From: Alkalihalobacterium elongatum
GTDB lineage: Bacteria; Bacillota; Bacilli; Bacillales; Bacillaceae_F
DNA: 64,000 bases
Assembly: GCF_019024285.1 (NCBI RefSeq)
Contig: NZ_WMKZ01000017.1
Coordinates: 1-64,000, forward strand
Reading direction: 5' to 3'
Each line of letters starts with the position of its first letter. Position 1 is the first letter of the stretch. The notes below the pieces were generated by a model, which was not told where the DNA came from, ran no database searches, and was given only the letters and a program-made list of their open reading frames with translations. Position numbers and translations under genes: made by a program. Shown one piece after another: positions 18,032-26,440 of this stretch.

Positions 18032-18580
18032 TCACTCTGGCTCGATTAAGCCGTAACGTCCGTCTTTACGACGGTACACTACATTTGTTTCACCGTTTTC
18101 AGCATTGTTGAAAACGAAGAAGCTGTGACCAAGCATGTCCATTTGAAGAACCGCCTCTTCTGCGTCCATCGGTTTAAAAGTGAAACGCTTTGTACGAACG
18201 ATATCGATGTCTTCGCTATCAATATCTTCTTCAGTTAATGGCTCAATATCATTTTTGAACATATATTTAAGGGTGCCATCTTGGCGGAATTTACGATTTA
18301 CTTTAGTCTTGTGCTTACGGATTTGACGTTCAAGCTTTTCGACTACAAGATCTATCCCTGCATACATATCAGCATGCTTCTCTTCAGCACGCAATAATAA
18401 TTGCGGCATTGGGATCGTAACCTCAATAATATTTTCGTTGTTTAATACTTGCAGTTTCACATGCACCTCAGAAAGTGGTGTTGAATCAAAGTACTTCTCA
18501 ATTTTACTTACCTTTTTTTCTACATAACTTCTTAAAGCTGGAGTTACCTCAAGGTTTTCGCCACGAATGTTAAAGTTCAT
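18032..18580 (-). CDS. hpf: Long-form ribosome hibernation promoting factor
   Basis: Binds the 30S subunit and drives formation of inactive 100S ribosome dimers in stationary phase or stress (YvyD in B. subtilis). The N-terminal HPF/RaiA domain (about residues 1-100; MNFNIRGENLEVTPALRSYV) is joined to the C-terminal dimerisation domain (about 120-182; VRTKRFTFKPMDAEEAVLQM) that defines the long form. The start at 18580 has GGAGGAG 8 nt upstream; an in-frame Met at 18607 precedes the RBS and is rejected. A SigB-type promoter lies about 50 bp upstream. Confidence 0.96.
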   Translation of the reverse strand: MNFNIRGENLEVTPALRSYVEKKVSKIEKYFDSTPLSEVHVKLQVLNNENIIEVTIPMPQLLLRAEEKHADMYAGIDLVVEKLERQIRKHKTKVNRKFRQDGTLKYMFKNDIEPLTEEDIDSEDIDIVRTKRFTFKPMDAEEAVLQMDMLGHSFFVFNNAENGETNVVYRRKDGRYGLIEPE

Positions 18581-18619
18581 TAGTGAAACTCCTCCTTTCC
18601 TATACATATAATATTCTAT

Positions 18620-18646
18620 ATACCCCTTTCTTAATCCTTTATAAAC
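18620..18646 (-). promoter_or_regulatory. Candidate SigB promoter of hpf
   Basis: On the minus strand GTTTAT (18641-18646) and GGGTAT (18620-18625) are separated by 15 nt, matching the SigB consensus GTTTaa-N12-15-GGGtAt. Transcription would begin about 30 nt upstream of the start codon. B. subtilis yvyD is known to be SigB- and SigH-dependent. Confidence 0.65.
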
Positions 18647-18852
18647 CGATTAAATTTTATGGCAAAATCGTGTCAAAAATTGTTATAAAAAATGTATATA
18701 TAAAAGGATGTCTCCTCAGCAACGATAGAGCTGCCAGTAAGTGCTCGCGTTTAGTATTTGCACTGTAATGAAATTGCTGATGTTTTATATTATGAAGTCG
18801 ACCTTTCCGAAAAACAGACGGAATGAGCAACCCCTATCCCACAAGAAATCTA

Positions 18853-18890
18853 CATAAAAAAACCTGTTCCCTATAATAAGGAACAGGTTT
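18853..18890 (-). terminator. Terminator of the cold-shock gene
   Basis: An 11-bp stem (AAACCTGTTCC/GGAACAGGTTT) with a 9-nt loop is followed on the minus strand by a T-run. It ends the short csp transcript about 60 nt after the stop. Confidence 0.9.
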
Positions 18891-18949
18891 GTACATTTCG
18901 TTGTATATGATGCATAAAGCTAAGAATTCATTCCAACCTGGGATGTGAA

Positions 18950-19147
18950 TTACAGCTTTGTTACGTTAGCAGCTTGAGGTCCGCGAGCACCTTCAACGAT
19001 TTCAAATTCAACAGCTTGACCTTCGTCAAGAGTTTTAAAACCATCAGTATTGATAGCTGAGAAGTGTACGAATACGTCGTCACCGTCTTCACGCTCGATA
19101 AAACCAAAACCTTTTTCTGCATTAAACCATTTTACTTTTCCTTGCAT
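18950..19147 (-). CDS. csp: Cold shock protein (CspA/CspB family)
   Basis: A 65-residue OB-fold RNA/DNA chaperone. The RNP1 (KGFGFI) and RNP2 (VFVHF) motifs are intact, and the length and sequence are typical of Bacillus CspB/CspD. It binds single-stranded RNA and helps translation at low temperature. It is a single gene with its own promoter and terminator. Which paralogue (B, C or D) cannot be settled from this window. Confidence 0.96.
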   Translation of the reverse strand: MQGKVKWFNAEKGFGFIEREDGDDVFVHFSAINTDGFKTLDEGQAVEFEIVEGARGPQAANVTKL

Positions 19148-19200
19148 GCTTTCACATTCCCTTCGTAAATTAAATCGTTGTGAAAATATTCCACAGTTTC

Positions 19201-19230
19201 ACTATATCAGAACTTCTATATAGGCGTCAA
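19201..19230 (-). promoter_or_regulatory. SigA promoter of csp
   Basis: On the minus strand TTGACG (19225-19230) and TATAGT (19201-19206) are 18 bp apart. The predicted leader is only about 45 nt, shorter than the long cold-shock leader of E. coli cspA. Confidence 0.65.
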
Positions 19231-19799
19231 ACCTGTATCGTTCTAAAGTTTGCGACAAATACTGACGAAAATTTCGCCTATAAATTCTCGCCATAAATCG
19301 AGGTATTTTCACTAAATTATGTTATTAAATTGTTAAATATAGTGAACTGTGGATTTTCGATAATTATTATCTCTGAAATCGAAACAATTATACGTAATAT
19401 AGTAAAAAGTTTTTTCTTGTAGCGGGAGATTTTGGTGGTTAATGAAGGGAAATCCTTTTTTCAGTGTGGCTTTGAAAATGTTGAACGAAGTGTTGAAAAC
19501 TTTAAATTCTCACAGTAAACCTAATTAAAGATGCACTAATACATAGCACTTCTTAATAAAAGACAATCGTGAAATAGGCAAAGGATATCATCCCCCAGTA
19601 CAGATCACTAACAACCCAATTGCTTTCTATACTGTTGACCTGAACCTATTTACGACTTTTACACTAGTTCTTTATGCAGGTTTAGACACTGACACTTTCA
19701 TAACATTCGTTATTAAGAACTATATTTTTCGTAACACCTAGAAAACCTCTGTAATAAAAGTCACAATACTTTTACAATAATTTCAAAATAGTCTGATTG
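19231..19799. other. Non-coding AT-rich gap between csp and candidate RNA
   Basis: No RBS-supported ORF on either strand. It is AT-rich and contains no strong inverted repeat that I can see. It separates the minus-strand csp promoter from the plus-strand RNA candidate. Confidence 0.4.
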
Positions 19800-20085
19800 T
19801 TAAAACAATACCTTATCTGGTAATATAAAGGTACGTCATATTTTGACGAAAAAAATCCTTTCTATACCTTCAAAGACCGTACGCAGCCACTCTCCTCAAG
19901 AAAGAGCTGCGATGCTTTTACCGCCTCTTACAGGGGTTCGGTGCATAAGCATACTAACTTTGTCCCCTCACCTTTATGCCCTGGTCAGGTAAACAGCTCC
20001 TACATGCGGTGTACTAGAAAGTAACTGCATCTAGCCTCTACATACCCAAAGGTTCCTTCTATCTACACCGCAAACTTTTTATAAA
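19800..20085 (+). ncRNA. Candidate structured non-coding RNA (raiA-motif-like?)
   Basis: This part of the 1-kb csp/lipoprotein gap is not coding but is rich in nested complementary arms. They are CGCAGC 19882-19887 with GCTGCG 19906-19911; TTTACC 19917-19922 with GGTAAA 19988-19993; CAGG 19931-19934 with CCTG 19980-19983; GCATAA 19943-19948 with TTATGC 19974-19979; and GCGGTGTA 20006-20013 with TACACCGC 20064-20071. The last is followed by AAACTTTTT, which looks like a terminator and favours the plus strand. An extended -10 (TGGTAATAT, 19819-19827) lies upstream with TTGTTT 19 bp before it. It matches no riboswitch I can recite. Position near hpf (raiA) suggests the raiA RNA motif, as a hypothesis. 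Confidence 0.5.
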
Positions 20086-20216
20086 TAAGAAATAAACCAT
20101 ATATCCTCACTAAAAACTTGCGAATATTGTCTATATTCCCCTAATGATTACCCTATAAAAAAAAGTAAAACTATGGTAAAATTTTGATTTGAAACGGCAA
20201 TTACAAGGGGGTACTT

Positions 20217-21173
20217 ATGAATTATATCAAAGCACTAATGGCTAGCTTAGCACTAATTTTAGTTTTAGCAGCATGTGGTGGTAATGAACCATCATCAACA
20301 GAAAGTCCAACAACAGACAATCAAGCAACAGAGGATGATCAAGGAACTACCGATTTATCAGTCGATGAAGTCATACAAAAATCAATTGAAGCGATGAATA
20401 AACTTGAAAGCTACACGATGGAAATGAATAACGATCAAGAACTCCAAGTTCCAGGTGAAGATCCATTTTCAATGACAATGACAATGGTTGCAGACATTAC
20501 AATGGAGCCATTGCGTCTATATCAAAAAATGACAATGCAAGGACTTGAAGAAAATGTTGAGGTCCTTGAAACTGAAAGTTATTTTACAGAAGAAGGAATG
20601 TTTGTCCAAGACACGATGGTAGGCGGTTGGGTAAAATTCCCTGAAGAATTTTCTCAGGAGATCCTCCAAGCTTCTCAACAGCAAATGAATGCCGAGGAGC
20701 AACTGAAATTGTTCAAACAGTTTGCTGAAGAAACAGAGCTTACAGAAGATGAGACTCATTACATCTTATCGGTCAAAGGAACAGACGACAATTTTAAAAC
20801 AATGGCACAAGAAGCAATGGGCTTTATTGAAGAAGCTGGTGTCATGATGGATGAGCTTTTAGGAATGATGAACGTCGAAACATTCAACTACATCATTTAC
20901 ATTGATAAAGGTACATTCTACCAAACAAAAATGGACATGGAAATGCATATGTCTATGACAATTGAAGATGAGACAATGACTTCCATTCAACGCATGACAG
21001 GTGTTATGACGAACTTCAACGGTGTGGGTGAAATCACAATTCCGCAAGAGGTGATTGACACAGCTGACGAATTTAACTTCGACTACCTCGAAGGCCTTGA
21101 GGACATGGAAGACTTCGACTTCGAAGACTTCGATTTTGAAGATCTCGAGGAAGAGTTAGAGGAAGAAGAATAG
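20217..21173 (+). CDS. Lipoprotein, DUF6612-like
   Basis: A 318-residue surface lipoprotein: lipobox LAAC at about residue 20, a Thr/Gln-rich linker, then a beta-rich domain (about 45-290) of the LolA/LppX-like fold seen in DUF6612 Bacillus proteins (IQKSIEAMNKLESYTMEMNN, then MVADITMEPLRLYQKM). The C-terminus is extremely acidic (a DFDFEDFDFEDLEEELEEEE-like tail). Function is unknown; related folds bind lipids or act as envelope chaperones. GGGGG lies about 7 nt before the ATG. It has its own terminator, so it is monocistronic, and it lies 130 bp past the candidate RNA. Confidence 0.78.
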   Translation: MNYIKALMASLALILVLAACGGNEPSSTESPTTDNQATEDDQGTTDLSVDEVIQKSIEAMNKLESYTMEMNNDQELQVPGEDPFSMTMTMVADITMEPLRLYQKMTMQGLEENVEVLETESYFTEEGMFVQDTMVGGWVKFPEEFSQEILQASQQQMNAEEQLKLFKQFAEETELTEDETHYILSVKGTDDNFKTMAQEAMGFIEEAGVMMDELLGMMNVETFNYIIYIDKGTFYQTKMDMEMHMSMTIEDETMTSIQRMTGVMTNFNGVGEITIPQEVIDTADEFNFDYLEGLEDMEDFDFEDFDFEDLEEELEEEE

Positions 21174-21190
21174 GCAGAGAACTAGGACAG

Positions 21191-21225
21191 GAAGCACTTC
21201 AACGGCGAAGTGCTTCTTTTTGTTT
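21191..21225 (+). terminator. Terminator of the DUF6612-like lipoprotein gene
   Basis: GAAGCACTTC/GAAGTGCTTC arms with a 6-nt loop, followed by TTTTTGTTT on the plus strand. Confidence 0.92.
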
Positions 21226-21291
21226 ACATTTTATGTAATATTCTCACTTTGAATTAGCCTTATCTTCCTTTTTATTCTGGTCTGACTGCTT

Positions 21292-22026
21292 TTAGAGGTT
21301 CAAACTCTTTAATTCCTTTTGTCTAGATCGGTTTTCTTGAGCCATATCATACCAGCGATCACGCGCCATCTCAATAAATGGCTTGTCCTTTGACGGCTCT
21401 TTAATGTAAATAATCTTTGAAAAATATTGCGAGGCTTTAGCGTAATTTTGAAAGGACCGATGTAATTCGCCGATTAAATACACTAATCGAACGACGGACA
21501 TGCCAGAATTTTTATAATCGGCTTCGTAGTATGCCTTCTCAAAGTTTTGAAGAGCTATTCCCTTAAATCGTTGCTCCTCCAGTTCATTTCCACCCGTACG
21601 ATGCAACCAAGACAGGCGCACTGCTAACCCTGCTAAAACGATTGCCCGCTCTTTTTTTAAACTACCGCTATATATGGCAAGCTTGTAAGCATCAATCGCT
21701 ATTTTCAACGTCCGCTCGTCACCAAAGTATGTATGCCCCTTCCACTTGCTGGTGATCGCTTGTAAAATACGATCTTTGGAGCCTGGCGGGAAGTAACAAC
21801 TGGCTTCGTCAGAAAAACCATAGCCACACGAAGGACAGACATTGACATAATACAAAAGCGGATTAAGGCCTCCATCTTTTTCTTCATAGAGATATTGTGT
21901 ATAAAAATCCGACTCTATCTGCCGCGCTGTTCCAAAACGCGAACGCAACTTTTTCGTCGTAAAAGAATAATCACATAATGAACACGTACAACTTTTATCA
22001 TACAAAGGGACTACTTCAATACCCAA
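21292..22026 (-). CDS. DUF2225 family protein
   Basis: A 244-residue cytoplasmic protein. The N-terminus carries two zinc-binding pairs (CSLC about residue 15 and CPSC about 64), and the remainder is alpha-helical, resembling TPRs (about 95-235; EKAYYEADYKNSGMSVVRLV). The family is conserved in Firmicutes without a defined role. The start is probably the TTG at 22026, which has GGAGGGG 7 nt upstream. It lies just ahead of the flagellar block and could be co-regulated, but no SigD site is seen. Confidence 0.8.
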   Translation of the reverse strand: MGIEVVPLYDKSCTCSLCDYSFTTKKLRSRFGTARQIESDFYTQYLYEEKDGGLNPLLYYVNVCPSCGYGFSDEASCYFPPGSKDRILQAITSKWKGHTYFGDERTLKIAIDAYKLAIYSGSLKKERAIVLAGLAVRLSWLHRTGGNELEEQRFKGIALQNFEKAYYEADYKNSGMSVVRLVYLIGELHRSFQNYAKASQYFSKIIYIKEPSKDKPFIEMARDRWYDMAQENRSRQKELKSLNL

Positions 22027-22229
22027 ATGAGCTCCCCTCCCAAAACTATAGTCACGATACTTTATACCTATATAATACTACGACTAAAGAAGAAGGAAAA
22101 TGATTTTTTGGAAGTTTTTGTTTAAAGTTAGTAAAGATTTGGCATAGACGTTGTATTCACGGGGCGGATTAAAGCCTACGCATGCAAAAAAGACCCTAGT
22201 ACAACTAGAGTCCTCGTTGAGTAAAAACA

Positions 22230-22259
22230 CTTTAGTGCATTAAAGGTGCCTGGCACCAT
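22230..22259. repeat. Half copy of the GGTGCCAGGCACC palindrome
   Basis: TTAAAGGTGCCTGGCACCAT, with a shortened CACTTTAG on the other side, ends 4 bp from the stop of the following minus-strand gene. One arm seems to have been lost. Confidence 0.65.
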
Positions 22260-22263
22260 TTAT

Positions 22264-22491
22264 TTATGCCTTTATATGGATCATACCGTCTTTAATAAAC
22301 TGCATGACCTGTTCTACCTTAATGTTTGTGTTATTAGCAATATCCATTGCAGTTGCTGTCGGGTGCTGCATGAGATAAAGCCTTATCTCGTAAAATATCT
22401 CTCTGTAACGGGAATTACATTCATCACAATGGGAAATCAGCTTGTTTTCTTTCACCTTCCCGCATTCCACACAAAAGCCGTAGTTGTTCAT
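22264..22491 (-). CDS. Small YvyF-like zinc-ribbon protein
   Basis: A 75-residue protein. The N-terminal Cys4 ribbon (CVEC and CDEC) is followed by a helix-turn-helix-like segment (ATAMDIANNTNIKVEQVMQF) ending in a short basic tail. Both parts align by eye with the first half of the 144-residue YvyF protein at 33926-34360 (zinc knuckle, then TLQEVVAATGVKEEYIFQFI), so I read it as a truncated or ancestral paralogue. AAGGAG lies 6 nt before the ATG at 22491; the longer ORF start overlaps the RBS. It is next to flaG. Confidence 0.72.
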   Translation of the reverse strand: MNNYGFCVECGKVKENKLISHCDECNSRYREIFYEIRLYLMQHPTATAMDIANNTNIKVEQVMQFIKDGMIHIKA

Positions 22492-22530
22492 AGGGATCTC
22501 CTTCAAAATGGTGCCACTTCATAACATCAT

Positions 22531-22914
22531 TTAGATCTTTTCATCAATAATGAGCCCGACTTGTTCAAGCATCGTTGCGACCATGTCTAATAATTCTTTC
22601 GGTGGGACTTCTCGAATGACTTCGTCTGTTTCTTTATTAATGAGTTGGATTGACACACGATCTAATTTATCATGCATTTCAAACTTTAGAGATGTTGAGT
22701 TTAATTCTAAAAACTTATTAATGCTGTCAACATGCTGTTCTATTTCATCTTTAGTCATATCGTGACTTTTTATGTCTTCAACGACTTGTTTAACGTTTTC
22801 AGCGACTGCTTTTCGTTGTGCATGCGGGTTTGTATCTACAGATTTTTCGCTTGAGATTGAGCCGCTTTTATTGGTTTGGTTATGCAAGTTTATATTGTTT
22901 TGGGAAATTTCCAT
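22531..22914 (-). CDS. flaG: Flagellar protein FlaG
   Basis: A 127-residue FlaG-family protein (YvyC in B. subtilis). The Asn/Ser-rich N-terminus is followed by the conserved core LKFEMHDKLDRVSIQLINK and EVIREVPPKELLDMVATM. FlaG proteins lie near fliD and influence filament length or flagellin export by an unclear mechanism. AGGAGG precedes the ATG by 7 nt. Confidence 0.92.
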   Translation of the reverse strand: MEISQNNINLHNQTNKSGSISSEKSVDTNPHAQRKAVAENVKQVVEDIKSHDMTKDEIEQHVDSINKFLELNSTSLKFEMHDKLDRVSIQLINKETDEVIREVPPKELLDMVATMLEQVGLIIDEKI

Positions 22915-23044
22915 GAGGTTTCCTCCTGCCGAATTGTACCCTTTTTTCTTTTTATCGGTTCATTTAATATTGATCTTAATACACATGACACCGTTTCAAA
23001 ACAAATAAGACATTAGACCCAAATAAATAGAGAATTCTGGTTGT

Positions 23045-23073
23045 AGTAAAAAAGAGTAACCTTTTGGCTACTC
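23045..23073 (-). terminator. Terminator between fliT and flaG
   Basis: AGAGTAACC / GGCTACTCT-type stem (imperfect, about 8 bp) followed by a T-run on the minus strand, 40 bp past the fliT stop. Confidence 0.65.
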
Positions 23074-23111
23074 TGTTCGATACATAAAGTAAATTTTGAA
23101 ACAAGTTCAAC

Positions 23112-23483
23112 TTACAATCCTCGTTTATCAAAAAACACACCTTCAACGGTGGTCCCCCCATAAGGATTATCGTACTTTTTTCCTTGCGTTTTCTTCAGCT
23201 TTACCTTCTTAAGTTCATTTCCTAGCAAAACCTTATTAGCCTGCAGTCGCTTCGATATAACGGTATTCATTTCAACAATTTCTTCTGCAAGCTGCTGATT
23301 GTTCTCCGTCACTACAGGTTTTTCTTGCTGGAACTGCTCGATTAATCGTTGCCGCTGTGCGAGCAGCTCTTCAACAGAAGTAATATAGGCTTCGCTTTCT
23401 TCTTCACTCTCTTTGTCAAATGGCATAACAACATAGTCATGAAGCTTCTTCGTTACACTATACAATTCGTGAAAAAGCTGCAC
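23112..23483 (-). CDS. fliT: Flagellar export chaperone FliT
   Basis: An all-helical 124-residue chaperone for FliD (YvyC-fliD-fliS-fliT block). The true start is the GTG whose G is shared with the fliS stop codon (TAGTG at 23481-23485), with GGAGG 9 nt upstream inside fliS. Starting at the ATG further upstream would add 22 residues read from fliS in another frame. The N-terminus then reads VQLFHELYSVTKKLHDY, matching FliT family starts. Confidence 0.88.
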   Translation of the reverse strand: MQLFHELYSVTKKLHDYVVMPFDKESEEESEAYITSVEELLAQRQRLIEQFQQEKPVVTENNQQLAEEIVEMNTVISKRLQANKVLLGNELKKVKLKKTQGKKYDNPYGGTTVEGVFFDKRGL

Positions 23484-23887
23484 TACGCTTTTCCTCCAAC
23501 CGTTGCCCCGTAACGCTTTTGACGATCGATTTGCAGCACTTGCTTCCATGTGTCGCGGAACTGGATAACAAAATCTTCTGCTTGATTTAGAGCATCAAGA
23601 TCATTTTTAATGTTCGCTTCAATTAAACGATTAATGATAAAATCGTACATCCTTAACATATTTTTTCCGACTTCGTTTTCCGTTTTCAACGTTACCATTA
23701 GCTCACGAACAATTGCTTCAGCTCGGGCAATATTCTCATTTCGCTGTTCGACATTATTTTCTTCCATCGCTTTTTTGGCGCGGTTGATGAATTTAAGACA
23801 ACCGTTGTATAGCATTAATGTTAACTCCCCTGGTGAAGCAGTGTTTGCAGTGTTTTGTTTATATGCATTTTGATAATTAATAGCCAT
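23483..23887 (-). CDS. fliS: Flagellin export chaperone FliS
   Basis: A 134-residue helical protein that binds the C-terminus of flagellin and keeps it from polymerising before export. Recognisable family start NYQNAYKQNTANTASPGELT and the conserved LMLYNGCLKFINRA. It overlaps fliT by one base and follows fliD by 31 bp. Confidence 0.96.
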   Translation of the reverse strand: MAINYQNAYKQNTANTASPGELTLMLYNGCLKFINRAKKAMEENNVEQRNENIARAEAIVRELMVTLKTENEVGKNMLRMYDFIINRLIEANIKNDLDALNQAEDFVIQFRDTWKQVLQIDRQKRYGATVGGKA

Positions 23888-23918
23888 AGTAAGGAATCCA
23901 CCCTTCTTCTTGTAAAAA

Positions 23919-25718
23919 TTATTGTGGCATTAGTTGCATGTACAGCATTTCAGCCTGCGAGTTGGCTTGCTGCATAGCCTTCTCCATTGCCGTAAACTGG
24001 CGCCATAAACGATCCTCATATTGTTGTAGTCGTCTTTCATAGTCTGTTACGCGGCGGTCAATCGCATCAATCTCACGCCCTAATGTAAACTGTTGGTTTT
24101 GCCTAAACTCATTACCCGCTCGATTTTCAATCGACCTACGAACAGTATTATCTAATACATTGATGAGACGCCGCGATAACCCCTGCTCTTCTCGCGGTCC
24201 TGTCGATGATCCCGCCATAAACAATTGATACAGTCCTTCTGGATTCTCTTTAATCGCTTTACGAAGCAGTTCTTCTCCCGTTAAACGATCAGGACCCGTT
24301 CGGTTTTGATTAAGCTCGAGTTTTCCTCCGTCCATAAAGTTCCGCGTCGTCACAATACCAATCTTAGATAGCTGATCAAGACCACCTTGAGCAATCCCAT
24401 TGACCGTCTCTGAAAGGGCCATTCGCATTTGCGTCAAAGCACTCGACAGCACGGTATCATTTCGAAGCATACCGCTCCTCGCTTTTTCTTCCCAAAGTTC
24501 AATTTCCCGTTCTGACATTGCTCGACGCTGTTCCTCTGTTAATGGACGAAAATCACGATGCCGCTCTTCTTTTAACTTTTCATTAATAAAGTCGATCATC
24601 TCATTATATTTAGTAATAAATTCTGTGACATGGTTAAAAATCTTCTCAACATCGGTTTCGACATTGATTGTTACTGGTGGGTCACTTTCTAAAATTGTAT
24701 CCCTCAACGTAAACGTTGTGTTATTGATCGTAAAAGTGTTCGACGTTCGTTCCGTTTCAAGGCCATTTATTACAAACTTGGCATTGGTGCCGCCTTGCTC
24801 AGTTGCTCCATCTAATTTTAAAAGTGAAGCAAGTGAACCACCGATTTCGATTTCATTGCCACCCTCATTAAATTTTCCTGTTACTGTGCGGGTTAATGAA
24901 ATTCTTCCTGAATGTTCGTCATAAAAGGCGTTAATGCCCATCTTGGCACTGTTAATATCGGAAATTAATTGATTAAGTGTCTTCTTATCATCGACCTCAA
25001 ACTTCTTTGTGACTGGATTACCATTTTGATCATATACTGTTAGTTCAAGTGCTTGCGCTTCGTAGCGATAGCCTACTTGAATATCGACCGTTTCATCTGC
25101 GGCAAAGCCCTCTACTATAATTTCACCATGTTCACTTATTGTAATTTGTCTAAGATTTTCTCCTTCTCCATGTTTAAATGTCCATTGTCCATCACTACCA
25201 GAATTTGCAACAAAGGTAAATTGGTCATTTCCTACAATTACACTTGAAACATTGTGAATTGTAGTGTGTGAAAGTTGAAGGTTCTCTTCATTTCCCGTGT
25301 ATTGAAGGTTTGCTTGAGTAGCAAACTCTGAATTTAATGATTTCCTCGGATCAACCCTGTTTCCAGTTGTTGAAGTGATTTGAGCCGTACTAGACTTAGA
25401 AGCAGCCGTCGCAAGCTGGGTAACCCGTGAGATAGTAAAGCTTGTATCCCCAGCATCCGAACGAGCAGTCGCGGTTACTTTATTACTGTTACTACTGTTT
25501 ACTAGTTTTGCATTTAAATTGGCTGATCTTGAAAATGTATCATTTACATATTTCCTGAAATCTTGTAGTTTTATATTTACTTCTCGATACGCATCTCGTT
25601 GCCATTCTTTAATTTGCTTATCTTGAATTAATTTATCAACAGGCATTCGTCGAACACGCATCATGTCATCGACGATTTGATTAATATCCATCCCTGAAGC
25701 GAGACCTGATATTCTCAT
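23919..25718 (-). CDS. fliD: Flagellar hook-associated protein 2 (filament cap) FliD
   Basis: A 599-residue filament cap that guides flagellin assembly. The family N-terminus MRISGLASGMDINQIVDDMM, heptad regions at both ends and the variable central domains are all visible; the C-terminal coiled coil is about residues 540-595. It is longer than B. subtilis FliD (498), the extra being in the central D2/D3 region. It heads fliD-fliS-fliT behind a SigD promoter. Confidence 0.96.
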   Translation of the reverse strand: MRISGLASGMDINQIVDDMMRVRRMPVDKLIQDKQIKEWQRDAYREVNIKLQDFRKYVNDTFSRSANLNAKLVNSSNSNKVTATARSDAGDTSFTISRVTQLATAASKSSTAQITSTTGNRVDPRKSLNSEFATQANLQYTGNEENLQLSHTTIHNVSSVIVGNDQFTFVANSGSDGQWTFKHGEGENLRQITISEHGEIIVEGFAADETVDIQVGYRYEAQALELTVYDQNGNPVTKKFEVDDKKTLNQLISDINSAKMGINAFYDEHSGRISLTRTVTGKFNEGGNEIEIGGSLASLLKLDGATEQGGTNAKFVINGLETERTSNTFTINNTTFTLRDTILESDPPVTINVETDVEKIFNHVTEFITKYNEMIDFINEKLKEERHRDFRPLTEEQRRAMSEREIELWEEKARSGMLRNDTVLSSALTQMRMALSETVNGIAQGGLDQLSKIGIVTTRNFMDGGKLELNQNRTGPDRLTGEELLRKAIKENPEGLYQLFMAGSSTGPREEQGLSRRLINVLDNTVRRSIENRAGNEFRQNQQFTLGREIDAIDRRVTDYERRLQQYEDRLWRQFTAMEKAMQQANSQAEMLYMQLMPQ

Positions 25719-25759
25719 TAACTTTCTCTCCCCTCTAGCCGATCGGTAATATATGTCTT

Positions 25760-25786
25760 ATATCGGCACGATTCGATAAAAGTTAA
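25760..25786 (-). promoter_or_regulatory. SigD promoter of the fliD operon
   Basis: On the minus strand TTAA (25783-25786) is followed 15 nt later by a perfect -10 GCCGATAT (25760-25767). It lies about 40 bp upstream of fliD. Confidence 0.8.
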
Positions 25787-25869
25787 GTAGCATCCTAATA
25801 ATTTCAATTTATTATCTCTAATAACTTCAAGAGTGACGATTATGTTGAAGTCTATAGAACCATCCCTAT

Positions 25870-26173
25870 GCTTCCTTGAATGTACTATTAATGAATTTAA
25901 GCTTCCTACACGGCAAGCATTAATCTCTGTTGGTTATTTTTTGTTTCTAAACAAACGACAATGACTACGCCCTTTTTGCATTAATCATTAGGGCTTTAGT
26001 AGATTATAAGCATCAACTGGTGATGTAATCTTCCTTTCTTTGTACAACATGCTAGACTTCCTAACCATCTTTAGACTAACAATATTCACTCGCTTGGCTG
26101 GCTTGGTATTCCATTCTTTAACCTCTTCAATCAATCGTAGCTGTAACTGCTTTGTGTTCTCGTACATTCTCAT
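25870..26173 (-). pseudogene. Decayed RadC-like JAB-domain gene
   Basis: A 61-codon ORF (26173-25988) with a strong RBS (AGGAGG) encodes KPAKRVNIVSLKMVRKSS and KITSPVDAYNLLKP, the N-terminus of small RadC-like JAB proteins. It ends in two stop codons. Beyond them, in another frame, KGVVIVVCLETKNNQQ and then, after a second shift, CRVGSLNSLIVHSRK continue the family's usual VVVCLDTKNQ and GSLN-IVHPRE motifs. The catalytic H-x-H...D region is not found. At least two frameshifts therefore separate the pieces, and the protein cannot be functional as a JAB enzyme. Full JAB proteins are often on phages and mobile elements, so this is probably a mobile-element relic in the flagellar cluster. Confidence 0.75.
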
Positions 26174-26197
26174 TTCACATTCCTCCTAAAATAGAAA

Positions 26198-26230
26198 TAG
26201 CCCCTACTCCCATGATGGAAGTAGGGGCTA
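26198..26230 (-). terminator. Terminator after the HExxH gene
   Basis: TAGCCCCTACTcC / GGAAGTAGGGGCTA arms (one mismatch) are followed by a T-rich stretch on the minus strand. It separates the HExxH gene from the RadC relic. Confidence 0.8.
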
Positions 26231-26440
26231 AGCTCGCTTGTTTCTTGAACATCTAGTGCTCACAGAACAAACGTACGTTCATAATTATAATATAAACTTG
26301 AAGCTTGTGTTGGGTGCGGGTTAGGAAGATAGTTTGTATGCAAGTGTATTGTTTGCAAAGTGGGCTTCATGGGGATTCAATCAATTGGAAGGATCTAATG
26401 GAACAAGGGGGCTGTCCACTTGTTTCCCCTGTTCCACAAA

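Noticed and set aside
19861-20085. M-box or c-di-AMP (ydaO) riboswitch
   Set aside because: Only scattered words agree (for example CAGCTCCTACAT with the M-box, CCGAACCC on the minus strand with ydaO); the conserved cores are missing and no fitting gene lies downstream.
24400-24924. 174-codon ORF antisense to fliD
   Set aside because: It is a shadow of fliD, with no RBS and a Ser/Val-rich composition typical of antisense frames.
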